The notes: generated by a model not told the origin, from the sequence alone. A stretch of 64,000 nucleotides of DNA from an uncultured Aquimarina sp. (GCA_947500505.1 CANMSL010000014.1:58739-122738), one strand, 5' to 3'; numbered from the stretch's first letter, positions 28,761 through 38,190 are shown. Made by a program: numbers and translations.

Positions 28761-29488
28761 TTGAACGTATAATTTCGTTTAGAAAACTCCTTACATATAT
28801 ACTCTAAAATCTGAACTGATTTTGGATTATCGCCATGCACACAAATTGTATCAAAAAAAACCGGAACCTCCTCTCCTTTTACGCTTTTTACTTTTCCACC
28901 TGAAACCATCCTCCAAACGTGATCAAAAACTTTTTTAGGATCTGTCAAGACTGCATTTTTATCATATCTTGAAACTAAGGTCAAATTCTTATGATAATTT
29001 CGATCTGCAAAAACTTCATGTTTCACCTGTAAATTTCCTTCACTAATATCTGAAATTAGCGAACTTTTAGGCGCTACAATATACAAACCTTTATCGATAC
29101 TTTTTATTGATTCGATAATTGATTTCGCAACCTTTTCTTTTTTCATAGCTTCATTATAGAGAGCACCATGTGGTTTTACGTGATGTAATTGACCACCTGC
29201 TACTTCTGTAATATCTTTTACTTTATGGATTTGTTCTGTCACAATACTTACGAGTTCATTGTATGGAATATCCATGATAACTCTCCCAAAATTTTCCCTG
29301 TCAGGATATGAAGGGTGAGCTCCTATTTTTACATCATGCTGTAATGCTAAATCAATTGTTTTTTTAATGACCTCATTATTTCCTGCGTGTGTTCCACAAG
29401 CAACATTGCACCAAGATATAAATGGCATAATTTCATCATCAAAACCAGCCTCTTCTCCAACATCTGAATTCAATAGTATTCTTTTCAA
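28757..29488 (-). CDS. pxpA: 5-oxoprolinase subunit A (LamB/YcsF family), TTG start
   Basis: The product has the LamB/YcsF opening ILLNSDVGEEAGFDDEIMPF and the WCNVACGTHAGNN motif, plus HHVKPHGALYNEA and a C-terminal FFDTICVHGDNP. It supplies the hydrolase-like subunit of 5-oxoprolinase. An ATG at 29563 gives a longer frame, but it would add 25 residues absent from the family and overlap the transporter gene by 49 bases. A TTG at 29488 places KRILLNSDVGE at the N-terminus, preceded by TAGGA. I therefore prefer 243 residues, close to the family norm. Confidence 0.88.
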   Translation of the reverse strand: MKRILLNSDVGEEAGFDDEIMPFISWCNVACGTHAGNNEVIKKTIDLALQHDVKIGAHPSYPDRENFGRVIMDIPYNELVSIVTEQIHKVKDITEVAGGQLHHVKPHGALYNEAMKKEKVAKSIIESIKSIDKGLYIVAPKSSLISDISEGNLQVKHEVFADRNYHKNLTLVSRYDKNAVLTDPKKVFDHVWRMVSGGKVKSVKGEEVPVFFDTICVHGDNPKSVQILEYICKEFSKRNYTFK

Positions 29489-29514
29489 AATTCCTACAAA
29501 TTTTAAATATTTTC

Positions 29515-30732
29515 TTATAAAATTTCTAATACTTTCAAAACACCTCTTACCCCTAAAAAGCAAGTAATCGATACTATAAACAGACCCAGTATATTATGCC
29601 CTATAGAATTAGTAAAATTCCCCATAATTCTTTTCTGATTCACAACCCACAGGAGGAAGATAGCTATGATCGGTAAAAGGAGTCCATTTGCAATTTGGGC
29701 AAATTGAATAATCACTATGAATTTAATTCCTAAAGAGGAAAATAAAACCCCTAAAAAGAGAATAAACATCCATACTGCTCTAAAGGATTTACTTTTTAAT
29801 CCTCCTTCCCAACCCATACATCCCTTTACTACATAAGCCACTGCCAAAGGGGCGGTAATTGCAGAGGTTATACCGGCTGAAAACAGACCTATCGAGAGTA
29901 TATACTTTGCCGAGGACCCAAAAACTGGTTCCAGTCCTTTTGCCAGATCGGCAGCATTAGCAACATCCGTTTGCTGAATAGCGGCACCTGCGATTATAAT
30001 CGCCATAGAAACCAATCCACCTAGTGCGATAGCCAGGATTGTGTCTTTTCTGACTGCAGTTAGATCTTCTGGAGACTTCCATTTCTCACTAACGATGGAC
30101 GCGTGCAAAAACAGATTATATGGAACAACGGTGGTACCTATCAATCCCACAATACTAAGGATTTTGCCAGCGGAAAAATCGGGTATAAAACCTTTAAGAA
30201 GAAGAGAAAGATCTGGTCTGGTAACAATTGCGGTAATTATAAAGGCAGTACTCATAAATATGACTAGTAAAATAAAACTACGTTCCAGTACTTTATAGTT
30301 GCCTAAATATAGTAACACAAAAGCCACTACACCAATACCAATACTGATATAACTTACCGGAAAATTACCGTCAGAATTATTAGAAAAATCTAGAATTGCG
30401 GATAATCCTAATGCGCCTCCACTGATATTTCCTGCCTCATATGCTGCATTCCCAATGAAAATTGCAGACAATATCAAGATAATCATTATTCCTTTCACAA
30501 TTTTATTGTCAAATTGAGATTGGAGTACTTCACTTAGCCCCTGTTGTGTGATTACTCCGAGGCGTGCTGACATTTCCTGCAATACGATACAAGCAATTAT
30601 TGATAAACCTAATGCCCAGAGTAATGAATATCCAAATTGTACTCCTGCCAGTGTACAAACAGTGACCGTACCTGGACCTATAAAAGCCGCCGTGACCAAA
30701 GTACCGGGACCGATTTTAAAAAAGTTTTTCAT
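29515..30732 (-). CDS. Nramp-family transporter lacking the canonical DPGN motif
   Basis: The protein (405 residues from the ATG at 30732, ATG at 30759 also possible) is a polytopic membrane protein of the Nramp fold. The TM1 region reads AFIGPGTVTVC where metal-transporting Nramps have a DPGN motif, so the Asp and Asn ligands are Gly and Thr. The TM6 region reads VVPYNLFLHAS where the canonical form has MPHNLYLHS, so the metal-binding Met is Val. It lies 26 bases upstream of pxpA on the same strand. The context suggests transport of 5-oxoproline or another solute rather than Mn or Fe, but this is inference. Confidence 0.85.
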   Translation of the reverse strand: MKNFFKIGPGTLVTAAFIGPGTVTVCTLAGVQFGYSLLWALGLSIIACIVLQEMSARLGVITQQGLSEVLQSQFDNKIVKGIMIILILSAIFIGNAAYEAGNISGGALGLSAILDFSNNSDGNFPVSYISIGIGVVAFVLLYLGNYKVLERSFILLVIFMSTAFIITAIVTRPDLSLLLKGFIPDFSAGKILSIVGLIGTTVVPYNLFLHASIVSEKWKSPEDLTAVRKDTILAIALGGLVSMAIIIAGAAIQQTDVANAADLAKGLEPVFGSSAKYILSIGLFSAGITSAITAPLAVAYVVKGCMGWEGGLKSKSFRAVWMFILFLGVLFSSLGIKFIVIIQFAQIANGLLLPIIAIFLLWVVNQKRIMGNFTNSIGHNILGLFIVSITCFLGVRGVLKVLEIL

Positions 30733-31013
30733 CCAAAGAGTATAACAACCAAACAGCACATAAAGCTACCTCAAGCCTGTATCATTTGTAGGGATCCCTA
30801 ACCAGATTAACCAAGGCATATTCTAAAGTATTGATTTCTCTATGGAAATACATCTAATTGTTGATAAGAAGGTTAAATAGTTTATAAACTATCACATCAT
30901 AATCATTTTACCTTCTTTTAGATACTTTTTTTATGTCCTCTAACATTGTTTCCTACAGAATCGCTATTAGTTACGTAGCATCTATCCTACATACTATTAC
31001 TATATTTCAATTT

Positions 31014-31832
31014 TTAAACTAATGGCTCAATCGAAAACACATCAATTTTAGATTTTCTAAAATTTCTTGTTCTCTTCATAACAGCTACCCCATTTCTAGA
31101 ACCTTGATGATTGGTATTACCCTCGATTGTTTCAATAACATCACCCTCAATAGCAGTAATTACACCTGTATGTGTCCAATCTAATAGAGATTTTTGAGTT
31201 AGAAATATGTCACCTGGTTTAAGCAGAAAAGGTTCTTTTCTTATTTTCTGATATCTAAATAGTAATCCTTTTTCTAAACCAGTATTCCCTACGGTATCAC
31301 AGCTATAAGTTAGTGGCATAAGCGTTTTAAAATTTTTATTGAGAAAGCTTGCTGCCTGATCGAGTATGGTTTGAGCAAACCCCATACACCAAAACCAGGG
31401 AGATCCATCATTTCCATCCATATAACTACGTACCCAGGGACCGCTGTTAGACTGCCCTTGTATATTTAGCTCAAAAGGATGTTGCTTTAAATGATTATCC
31501 GCGACCTCAACCATTAAATCTCTGAGGTTATTGTTGATCAAAGGTTTTTCAAAAGCTTCTTTTAAACCGGATGCTAACGTATTAAATAGGTTTTGATCTA
31601 CGACACCAGTTTTTGATAAGCCATTAACCTCTTGAAAGTTCTTTACAGCTCTTTCTGTTGCCGGGCCAAAATCTCCATCAATACCTGTTGCAGTTGCACT
31701 ACTGGAGTTTCTTATAGAAAAAAGGGTTAGCCAGGATTGAATTTTCATTACATCTTTTTTGTTATTATCGGCTCCTTTTCTTTTTTGAGTAGCTTTGATT
31801 ACCAACTCTTTCTGATATGCTGTTTTTTTCAT
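31014..31832 (-). CDS. Peptidoglycan hydrolase: PG-binding plus CHAP-like domain
   Basis: The 272-residue protein has an N-terminal PG_binding_1 domain (about 20-90, with IDGDFGPATERAVKNFQEVN). A CHAP/NlpC-like domain follows from about residue 110: a Cys in WFWCMGFAQTILDQ, a His in LLDWTHTGVITAI, and a polar residue in IEGNTNHQGS. It should cleave amide bonds in peptidoglycan. There is no signal peptide, as in endolysins or injected effectors. It has the same two-part layout as the muramidase in the eCIS operon but a different catalytic class. A decayed nuclease lies just upstream on the same strand. Confidence 0.8.
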   Translation of the reverse strand: MKKTAYQKELVIKATQKRKGADNNKKDVMKIQSWLTLFSIRNSSSATATGIDGDFGPATERAVKNFQEVNGLSKTGVVDQNLFNTLASGLKEAFEKPLINNNLRDLMVEVADNHLKQHPFELNIQGQSNSGPWVRSYMDGNDGSPWFWCMGFAQTILDQAASFLNKNFKTLMPLTYSCDTVGNTGLEKGLLFRYQKIRKEPFLLKPGDIFLTQKSLLDWTHTGVITAIEGDVIETIEGNTNHQGSRNGVAVMKRTRNFRKSKIDVFSIEPLV

Positions 31833-31932
31833 CTCATACTGCTTTAGAACTTAAAATTACTCATACTCAGCTGGTTTTCAATGGGGTAAAAAACTAAATT
31901 TTTAAGGGGTTTTTCCTGCATCTTACACATTT

Positions 31933-32327
31933 CTAGTAAAATACATTTTGAATTGGTACATTAATAGAAAGTCCTTTATCGCTTGTAGCATTGATCATAA
32001 TTGTGGTCGGTACTAAATCACTACCCTTATAATTAACGATTATTCGATTCTGTATTATCTCACCAGAACTCATTGCATCTCCTACTCTAATTTTATAAGT
32101 TTTCATCTCCGAATCATTTACTTTTAGAAATAAGAATGCTATATTTTCATTTCGCCTCCGCCACCAAATTGAGTTCCTAAAAGATGCCCTCTCTCGTGAA
32201 TTCCTGATCCAGATCTTATTGGAGTTACTATAGAACTTTGATTAGGAGATAGCGATGCTCTCAATTCTGCAGTTATACCTTTTGCTGTTCAGCATCTAGT
32301 GCTTCAAAAGTACACTATGAACTCTTA
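31933..32327 (-). pseudogene. Decayed DNA/RNA non-specific endonuclease (NS_2 class)
   Basis: Reading the minus strand across frames recovers EALDAEQQK, then after a one-base shift ITAELRASLSPNQSS and IHERGHLLGTQFGGGGE. After another shift comes NDSEMKTYKIRVGD, NYKGSDLVPTTIMI, and LSINVPIQNVFY before a stop at 31933. The ERGHLLGxQFGG box carries the catalytic His of Endonuclea_NS_2 nucleases. The tail matches the usual VTPIYKGNNLVPxGI...FNVYIYNVQ ending of the DNA-entry nuclease family. At least two frameshifts and the lack of an upstream start show it is broken. It is the same nuclease class as the eCIS cargo domain. Confidence 0.75.
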
Positions 32328-32337
32328 AATTATAATT

Positions 32338-32556
32338 TTACCACCCTCCGTTGTTATCAGAATCTTCTATTTTGACATAAAATACACCGTCATTTGCTCT
32401 AGTTAATATAAAATTGTATCCTGTGAGTATTTCATATCTCTGAAACAAGGCTAGTGCCAATTTTCTGCAAGTAACTACTCTGATAGTTTGTCCTTCTGTT
32501 AGTTGAGGGCCAATTAGAGCTGTGCAGGATGAATCGCATTTAAATTTTAAAGAAAC
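32338..32556 (-). pseudogene. Fragment of an unknown coding sequence
   Basis: A 72-codon open frame without a plausible start follows an in-frame stop. It reads KFKCDSSCTALIGPQ, then RVVTCRKLALALFQRYEIL and ANDGVFYVKIEDSDNNGGW before the stop. The composition is protein-like, with three cysteines. It lies directly upstream of the nuclease relic on the same strand and may be part of the same former gene or a neighbour. I do not recognise the family. Confidence 0.35.
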
Positions 32557-32893
32557 CTAAGGATCTTTTAATATAAAGGGTGGCAATACTTAATCAATAG
32601 AAAGGGAATTACATACTTGATTAAGGTGTTATAAAATTATGTTTTATATCGATAAATTAACCTAGTTAAAATACGGATTATGTTCAGGAAAATAACTTTT
32701 TCAAAACGGGTTGAATATCTCTAAAAGATTTCTGTTTTATTCTACTCTTGAAGATGCAGAATAGATACTAAAATAAAGCCAGACCCTTAGAAGATACCAC
32801 TGAAAACAGTGAATACATTTTCACTAGATGAGGTGTAATAAGTGGTTATCTAATTCTAAATCTTTGTGATGGATACACAAAAAAACATTTAGT
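32557..32893. other. Intergenic, nothing recognised
   Basis: I see no gene, clear hairpin or repeat here. The promoter of the MORN-repeat gene at 32894 should lie in the right-hand part. Confidence 0.4.
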
Positions 32894-33463
32894 ATGAAAA
32901 AGATACACCTTTTACCAATATTGATGACATTTTTACTTTCTACTACTTATATGAACTCGCAAGAATCGGCTATTCTAACTGATAAAATGTTTGATAGTAC
33001 GTCCACTACCGATGTATTACCTACAAACAATCAGCACATTCTTTACTATAGTAATGGTTCAGTTAAAGAAATCAGAGAGTTTCGTGATGGAAAATTAAAT
33101 GGTTTCTGGAAGTACTTTTACACCGATGGCAAATTAAAAAAAGAAGGTTCTTTTCTAAGAGATAAAGAACACGGCACATGGAAAGCCTATGACCAGAAAG
33201 GGAGCTTATTATTTATTGAAAATTATAAAGAGGGTATTGAAAATGGTATATGGAAATCTTTTTATCCTAATGGGAAAGTAAAACTTGAAGGAGCATTCGT
33301 GAATGGAAAAAGACAAGGAACTTGGAAAATTTATAATGACCGTGGGGTATTAGAAAGAATAATAACTTTTGAAAACGATCTGGAAAAAAGCACAAGTATT
33401 CTAAATACGGAATCGATTGACCTAAATTTCTTTTCGATGGATCAATCCATAGGTAATTATTAA
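32894..33463 (+). CDS. Exported MORN-repeat protein (YwqK-like)
   Basis: The 189-residue protein has an N-terminal signal peptide (LPILMTFLLSTTYMNSQ). At least four MORN_2/YwqK-type repeats follow, such as YYSNGSVKEIREFRDGKLNG, FYTDGKLKKEGSFLRDKEHG and FYPNGKVKLEGAFVNGKRQG at about 50-145. Such repeats form an antiparallel sheet. Databases often label this family a toxin-antitoxin YwqK antitoxin, but function is not established. The next gene begins 5 bases downstream. Confidence 0.8.
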   Translation: MKKIHLLPILMTFLLSTTYMNSQESAILTDKMFDSTSTTDVLPTNNQHILYYSNGSVKEIREFRDGKLNGFWKYFYTDGKLKKEGSFLRDKEHGTWKAYDQKGSLLFIENYKEGIENGIWKSFYPNGKVKLEGAFVNGKRQGTWKIYNDRGVLERIITFENDLEKSTSILNTESIDLNFFSMDQSIGNY

Positions 33464-33468
33464 GGTTT

Positions 33469-33837
33469 ATGAAACTTTACTCGGTTATGACATTGGCTTT
33501 TATACTAATTTTACTCATTATAATTGTAATATTATATTACCAATACTACTGGACAAAAATTGAGAAACACTATGAGTGTATAACGTATGAAAACTATCTA
33601 CTGATCAAAGAGTCATCATTTTCTGAAGAATGTAGCACTTACGGGATTTCGAGAAAGGAAAATGAAATTTGGTTTACCAGAGACGGATATTCTTTGTTTT
33701 ATATTTGCTTAAAATCCAAAGATTCTAAAAAAGTTGAACTCATTGGATTAGATGGTTATGGTATCAGAAATATGGAGTTTAAGAAATATGTTTGTAAGCT
33801 GGTACAAAAAATAAAAATGAAACATAATAACAACTAA
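33469..33837 (+). CDS. Small membrane protein of unknown function
   Basis: The 122-residue protein has one strong N-terminal membrane helix (about 5-25, LAFILILLIIIVILYYQYY). A soluble domain follows with alternating charges and a Cys near residue 50. It lies 5 bases after the MORN-repeat gene, so the two are probably co-transcribed. I do not recognise the soluble domain. Confidence 0.65.
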   Translation: MKLYSVMTLAFILILLIIIVILYYQYYWTKIEKHYECITYENYLLIKESSFSEECSTYGISRKENEIWFTRDGYSLFYICLKSKDSKKVELIGLDGYGIRNMEFKKYVCKLVQKIKMKHNNN

Positions 33838-33840
33838 TTG

Positions 33841-33874
33841 AAAAAGGGAGAAAATTGAATTTTCTCCCTTTTTT
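33841..33874. terminator. Bidirectional terminator between convergent genes
   Basis: A near-perfect palindrome (AAAAAGGGAGAAAATT pairing with AATTTTCTCCCTTTTT) with A and T tails lies between the stops at 33837 (plus) and 33898 (minus). Confidence 0.9.
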
Positions 33875-33897
33875 ATCTACATAAAATAATAGGATTC

Positions 33898-36771
33898 TTA
33901 CATTTTTACATCAGAAAGTTTTACCTCTTCAGCGTTTTTATCCAGCAATATTACTTCATCAAATCCGGCGTTCTTAAACTGCTCGAATTGAGTAGCTGCA
34001 TCGCCAATTACCAAATAAGCCATTTTAGTTTCATCCAGATATTTGTTAGCCAAAGCTTTATGCTGCTCAAGGCTCATGCCTTCTATAATTGCTTCTTCTT
34101 TGGCAATGTAATCAGGTGCAAGATCATAGGTCCCCATTTGCTGTAGCATTCCCAATAAAGCTCCCTGAGTTTCGAACCTGCGTGCATTAGATTTGATCAG
34201 AGCATTTTTAGTAAATGTTAGATCTTCTTCAGAAATTCCTTCCTTGTATTTTTCGATTTCATCTTTAAAAATCTTTACAGATTCAAAAGTAGTATTCGTA
34301 CGAACACTGGAAGAAGCTGTAAACGTACCCGGAATTTTACTTCCACTAAATCCTGATCTGGCTCCGTATGTATACCCTTTTTCTTCTCTCAAAATTAAAT
34401 TTACATTTCCTGAGAAGGATCCTCCTAATTTATAATTCATTACTGTTGCCGGGAAATAATCTTCATCTGTACGAGCCATAGAAAGATATCCGATATTAAT
34501 AACGGATTGTTTAGCATTAGGAATATCTACAAAATACAAAGAAGACTTATCTCTATTATTTACAATTTCGTATTCTGGAATCGTCACTTCTTTACTAGCC
34601 CATTTACCTTCTAAATCATTAAGTGAGGCAAGTATCTGATCCTTATTTAAATCTCCTACAATTTGAAATTTACTGATTGACGGTGAAAAATTATTACTGT
34701 AAAATTGTTTTAGATCATCTATCGTGATAGACTCTACAGATTCTACTGTTCCGCTAGTAGGATATGCGAACATATGTTTATCACCGTATAGTAATTTATT
34801 ATATACATTTCTTGCAACCACATTAGGATTGGCAGCAGATCTTTTGATACTATTGATAGTTTTTGTTTTAATTCTGGCAAACTCTTCTTCATCCCATCTA
34901 GGTTCTAAAAGAATTTCTTCTACCAGATCCATAGTTTTATCCAAATTACGCACTAATGTATTTCCACTGATTACTATTGCTTCTCTGGTGGTATACATTC
35001 TAATGGATGCTCCAAGAAGTTCTATTTCTTCTTCTAATTGTTCTGGAGTTTTAGTGGCTGTACCTTCCATCATAATATCGGTCATAAGGTTAGCAACTCC
35101 TATTTTATCAAAAGAGTCCAATAAATGCCCTCCTGAGATTACCAAACTAAAATTAGCTATGGGAAGTTCATTTTGTTCAATTCCGTAAACTTTCATTCCA
35201 TTAGATAAGGTAGTGTTCCAAGATGATGGAACATTCAGTTTAGGTGATTCTCCTTCATTAGGGGCCACAGATCTATCAAAAGCCGAAGGTGTTTTCTCAA
35301 TTTCTTCATTAGTTTCGGCTACAGCAGTTTCTACATTTTCCTTAATCTCTTCCTCTACGACAGCTGCTTTTTCAGAATCATTAGCTGCTAAATCAGTTTT
35401 CCCTTTTGGAACAAAACTGGTGATCACATAAGGCTTGTCTTTAATATATTTATTGTAAACTCTTACGACGTCTTCCTTAGTTACTGCCTTAATATTTTCA
35501 ATATCCTGAGTAATAAAACCAGGATCACCTGCGAACACATTATATTGTGCTAACTGAAATGATTTTCCTAAAACGCTGCTTATACCATTGTAAAATTGTG
35601 TTTCTAAACTAGCCTTAATACGTTCAATATCTGTATCGGTAATTCCTTTCTCTTCAAACATTTTAAATGCCTCAAAAACTCCTGCTTCTATATCAGCAAG
35701 ACTTTTGCCGTCATTGGCTGTAATATTAACCCTGAATTTACCTGCAATCTCCATAGAATTATTCCAGGCATTCGTATTAGAAGTCAGTTCTTTTTCTTTT
35801 ACTAAGACTTTATATAATGGAGCTTTTTTTCCTTCTGATAATAATTGCCCTAAAAAGTCTAATGCATATGCGTCATCAGTATATTGCTCTACTGTAGGCC
35901 ATACCATATTAAGCTGTGCGGTAGTAGCAAAATTATCCTCATGCATAAATCTTTTTGTTTCTGCTAAGGTTACATTCTGAACTTTAAGTTTTTCTACGGG
36001 TTGTCTTTTTTTAATTTCCCCAAAATACTTTTCAATCATTGCCTTAGCTTCAGCAGTTTCAAAATCACCCGCTAACACTAAAGTTGCATTATTTGGTCCG
36101 TAATATTTATCGTAAAACTCTTTTACATCTTCAACAGTGGCATTCTGAAGATCTACTAACTCACCAATTACCTGCCAGTTATAAGGATGTCCTTCGGGAA
36201 AAATGTTTTTATCGATTACCCAATTGGTATGTCCGTAAGGATTATTATCAACACGCTGTCTTTTTTCATTCTGAACAACTTCTTGTTGATTATTAAAAGC
36301 ACTTTCGGTTACTGTATTGATCAAAAATCCCATTCTATCGGATTCTAGCCACATTACTGTTTCCATCGCATTTTTAGGAACTACTTCATAGTATATAGTT
36401 CCATCTTGCCAGGTTCCCCCATTAAGTGTTCCACCAACGTCTTGAATCTTTTTAAAGAACTGATCCTGAGGTACATTTTCTGATTCCTGGAATAACATAT
36501 GTTCGAATAAATGAGCAAATCCGGTTCTTCCTGTTTTTTCTCGGTTAGATCCTACACCGTACTGAATCGCAACGGAAACAATAGGATCAGACTTATCCTG
36601 ATGTAAAACAACCTGAAGGCCGTTTTCTAATTCGTACTTCTCGAAATCGATCGATAGTTTACCGACTTCTTCGTTTTCTGATGATGCATCTGTTTCTTTC
36701 TTACAAGAAACAACTGCAAAAAATAAAAAGGACATTGCTATTGTTAGCGCCCTAGATATCTGAATTTTCAT
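33898..36771 (-). CDS. M16 family zinc peptidase, lipoprotein
   Basis: The 957-residue protein starts with a lipoprotein signal (MSFLFFAVVSCKKE). It contains two M16 halves. The first has the inverted zinc motif HXXEH in FAHLFEHMLFQES at about residues 88-100, with the downstream acidic NNQQEVVQNEKR segment. The second half (from about 520) lacks a zinc motif, as is usual. An Ala/Glu-rich linker sits near 470-500. It is probably periplasmic and degrades peptides. It is monocistronic as far as I can see, with a shared terminator downstream. Confidence 0.93.
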   Translation of the reverse strand: MKIQISRALTIAMSFLFFAVVSCKKETDASSENEEVGKLSIDFEKYELENGLQVVLHQDKSDPIVSVAIQYGVGSNREKTGRTGFAHLFEHMLFQESENVPQDQFFKKIQDVGGTLNGGTWQDGTIYYEVVPKNAMETVMWLESDRMGFLINTVTESAFNNQQEVVQNEKRQRVDNNPYGHTNWVIDKNIFPEGHPYNWQVIGELVDLQNATVEDVKEFYDKYYGPNNATLVLAGDFETAEAKAMIEKYFGEIKKRQPVEKLKVQNVTLAETKRFMHEDNFATTAQLNMVWPTVEQYTDDAYALDFLGQLLSEGKKAPLYKVLVKEKELTSNTNAWNNSMEIAGKFRVNITANDGKSLADIEAGVFEAFKMFEEKGITDTDIERIKASLETQFYNGISSVLGKSFQLAQYNVFAGDPGFITQDIENIKAVTKEDVVRVYNKYIKDKPYVITSFVPKGKTDLAANDSEKAAVVEEEIKENVETAVAETNEEIEKTPSAFDRSVAPNEGESPKLNVPSSWNTTLSNGMKVYGIEQNELPIANFSLVISGGHLLDSFDKIGVANLMTDIMMEGTATKTPEQLEEEIELLGASIRMYTTREAIVISGNTLVRNLDKTMDLVEEILLEPRWDEEEFARIKTKTINSIKRSAANPNVVARNVYNKLLYGDKHMFAYPTSGTVESVESITIDDLKQFYSNNFSPSISKFQIVGDLNKDQILASLNDLEGKWASKEVTIPEYEIVNNRDKSSLYFVDIPNAKQSVINIGYLSMARTDEDYFPATVMNYKLGGSFSGNVNLILREEKGYTYGARSGFSGSKIPGTFTASSSVRTNTTFESVKIFKDEIEKYKEGISEEDLTFTKNALIKSNARRFETQGALLGMLQQMGTYDLAPDYIAKEEAIIEGMSLEQHKALANKYLDETKMAYLVIGDAATQFEQFKNAGFDEVILLDKNAEEVKLSDVKM

Positions 36772-37286
36772 GATATGATTTTTTGATTAAGGCTCTAAAA
36801 GTAGTTCAAGCAAATGAGTATTCATCTTGTTGTATTATTAAAAAAACGTTAAAAAGCCCATTTTTTATTCAATAAAGCACCGATAAATCGCATATTTTTA
36901 AGATTTGTTCATCAAGCTACCTCTAACGACTGAATCCTGAATACTACGTTGTTTTAGAGATATGATATTTTCTAATAAGCATTGATGTTCTTTAAAAACC
37001 AGTAATTGCTACAATCAGCTATTGATAAATTCGCTTTAGTTTATAGTGGATCGGCTTGTTCGCATAATTCTTTTTGACATCAACACAGACTTCAAAAGAC
37101 AGAATCAATCACACAAAAATAAATTATACTAAAAACAGAGTATTTTAAAAAGTTATACGGTATAGTGCTTTTTTTGGGAAATATTGGCGTGTAGTTCATC
37201 AGCTTTTCTAACTATTTGTAACTATTAATATTCAGTATTCAACAGGTGTATATTTCCCCTAAATAACCAATTTCTATAGCATGAAA
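36772..37286. other. Intergenic upstream of the M16 gene, nothing recognised
   Basis: These 515 bases lie between the M16 start and the yifB tail copy. They should hold the M16 promoter. I found no gene, strong hairpin or repeat. Confidence 0.4.
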
Positions 37287-37633
37287 TCACCCTAACCAAC
37301 CATCTCGATCCAGACTACGATATTGTATGGCTTCAGAAATATGATCTCCTTTAATCGATTCTGCTCCTTCAAGATCAGCAATGGTTCTGGAAACTTTTAG
37401 GATTCTGTCATACGCCCGGGCAGAAAGATTTAATCTTTCCATCGCGGTTTTTAATAGCTCTTTAGAAGCCTCATCTAATGCGCAATATTTTCGAATGTGT
37501 TTTACGCCCATCTGGGCATTATAATGAATTTTATCTGAATCCTGAAAACGTTGGGTCTGAATATCTCTGGCCTTAATCACCCGTTTTCTGATTTCTACGC
37601 TGCTTTCTTCATTTAATTTATCGAATGGTAAAG
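37287..37633 (-). pseudogene. Orphan copy of the yifB/comM 3' end
   Basis: From 37291 to about 37633 the sequence repeats the 3' end of the intact yifB at 41537-41892 with few mismatches and a 12-base in-frame deletion. The frame is kept to a stop, and amino-acid changes are few (for example EGAESIKG against EGVESING). The 5' part of the gene is missing. Because the frame is intact and changes are mostly silent, it looks like the end of a different functional allele rather than a freely decaying copy. It marks the left edge of the effector-cassette island. Confidence 0.92.
37291..37633. repeat. Direct repeat, copy A of yifB 3' end
   Basis: This copy pairs with 41537-41892 in the same orientation. 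Similarity stops abruptly after the TCGAAxGGTA segment at the inner edge. Both repeats together bracket about 3.9 kb of accessory sequence. By eye there are around ten to fifteen mismatches plus one 12-base gap. Confidence 0.9.
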
Positions 37634-37822
37634 GGTCTTGATCGGATTATTAATTGAAAAAGTAAACTTGGCTAAAACATAATTGTAATAAATACTAAAT
37701 GACACAGTAGTTTAAGGGAAATATTAGTATGTTTATAAGAATATAAATAAAGAATTTTGGCTAACTAAATTTGATACTGATAAATTGAAACAAATATTAA
37801 TTTTATTAACATAATTAGATAG
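37634..37822. other. Non-coding segment inside the yifB island
   Basis: AT-rich sequence between the yifB tail copy and a short coding fragment. Nothing is recognised here. Confidence 0.35.
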
Positions 37823-37951
37823 TTAAAAAGTACCATCAGTAATAAACTCATTAAATTGTATGATGTTCAATCCTCTAAAATGAAAGATGATTTTGAAACA
37901 ATCATTAATAGTATTAAAGTTCACAAACCCTTATATATTAAAATTTTATGA
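37823..37951 (+). pseudogene. C-terminal remnant of an unknown protein
   Basis: An open frame of 42 codons follows a stop and reads STISNKLIKLYDVQ, then FETIINSIKVHKPLYIKIL, ending in a TGA that overlaps the next ATG (ATGA). Such coupling suggests the lost upstream gene was in an operon with the gene at 37948, as for an effector followed by immunity genes. It has no good start of its own. Confidence 0.3.
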
Positions 37952-38187
37952 AAAGTTTAGATGAAGATTATCTTTGGGAACTGCTTAAAAAAGATAATCT
38001 ATTTATCAACAGTGAAATTACAGGAGAAAAATATATTTTTACCTATACAGGTACATCAGAAATAAAATGTCTTAAACACTCTGATGATACCATATTTAGA
38101 GCACACGAAGTGTTAGAATTGGCATGCAGGTTTAAAAACATAACAGATATTTATGGAAATAATTTTTGGACTAAACCTAAAGATTGA
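37948..38187 (+). CDS. Small hypothetical protein in effector island
   Basis: The 79-residue soluble protein (MKSLDEDYLWELLKKDNLF...) is acidic and has no signal peptide. It starts in an ATGA overlap with the preceding fragment, and the next gene starts 3 bases after its stop. Size and context fit a small cytoplasmic immunity-like protein, but I recognise no family. Confidence 0.5.
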   Translation: MKSLDEDYLWELLKKDNLFINSEITGEKYIFTYTGTSEIKCLKHSDDTIFRAHEVLELACRFKNITDIYGNNFWTKPKD

Positions 38188-38190
38188 GAA

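Noticed and set aside
34724..35188. 154-residue plus-strand ORF inside the M16 gene
   Set aside because: Ser/Ile/Leu-rich shadow of the M16 coding strand with no start context.
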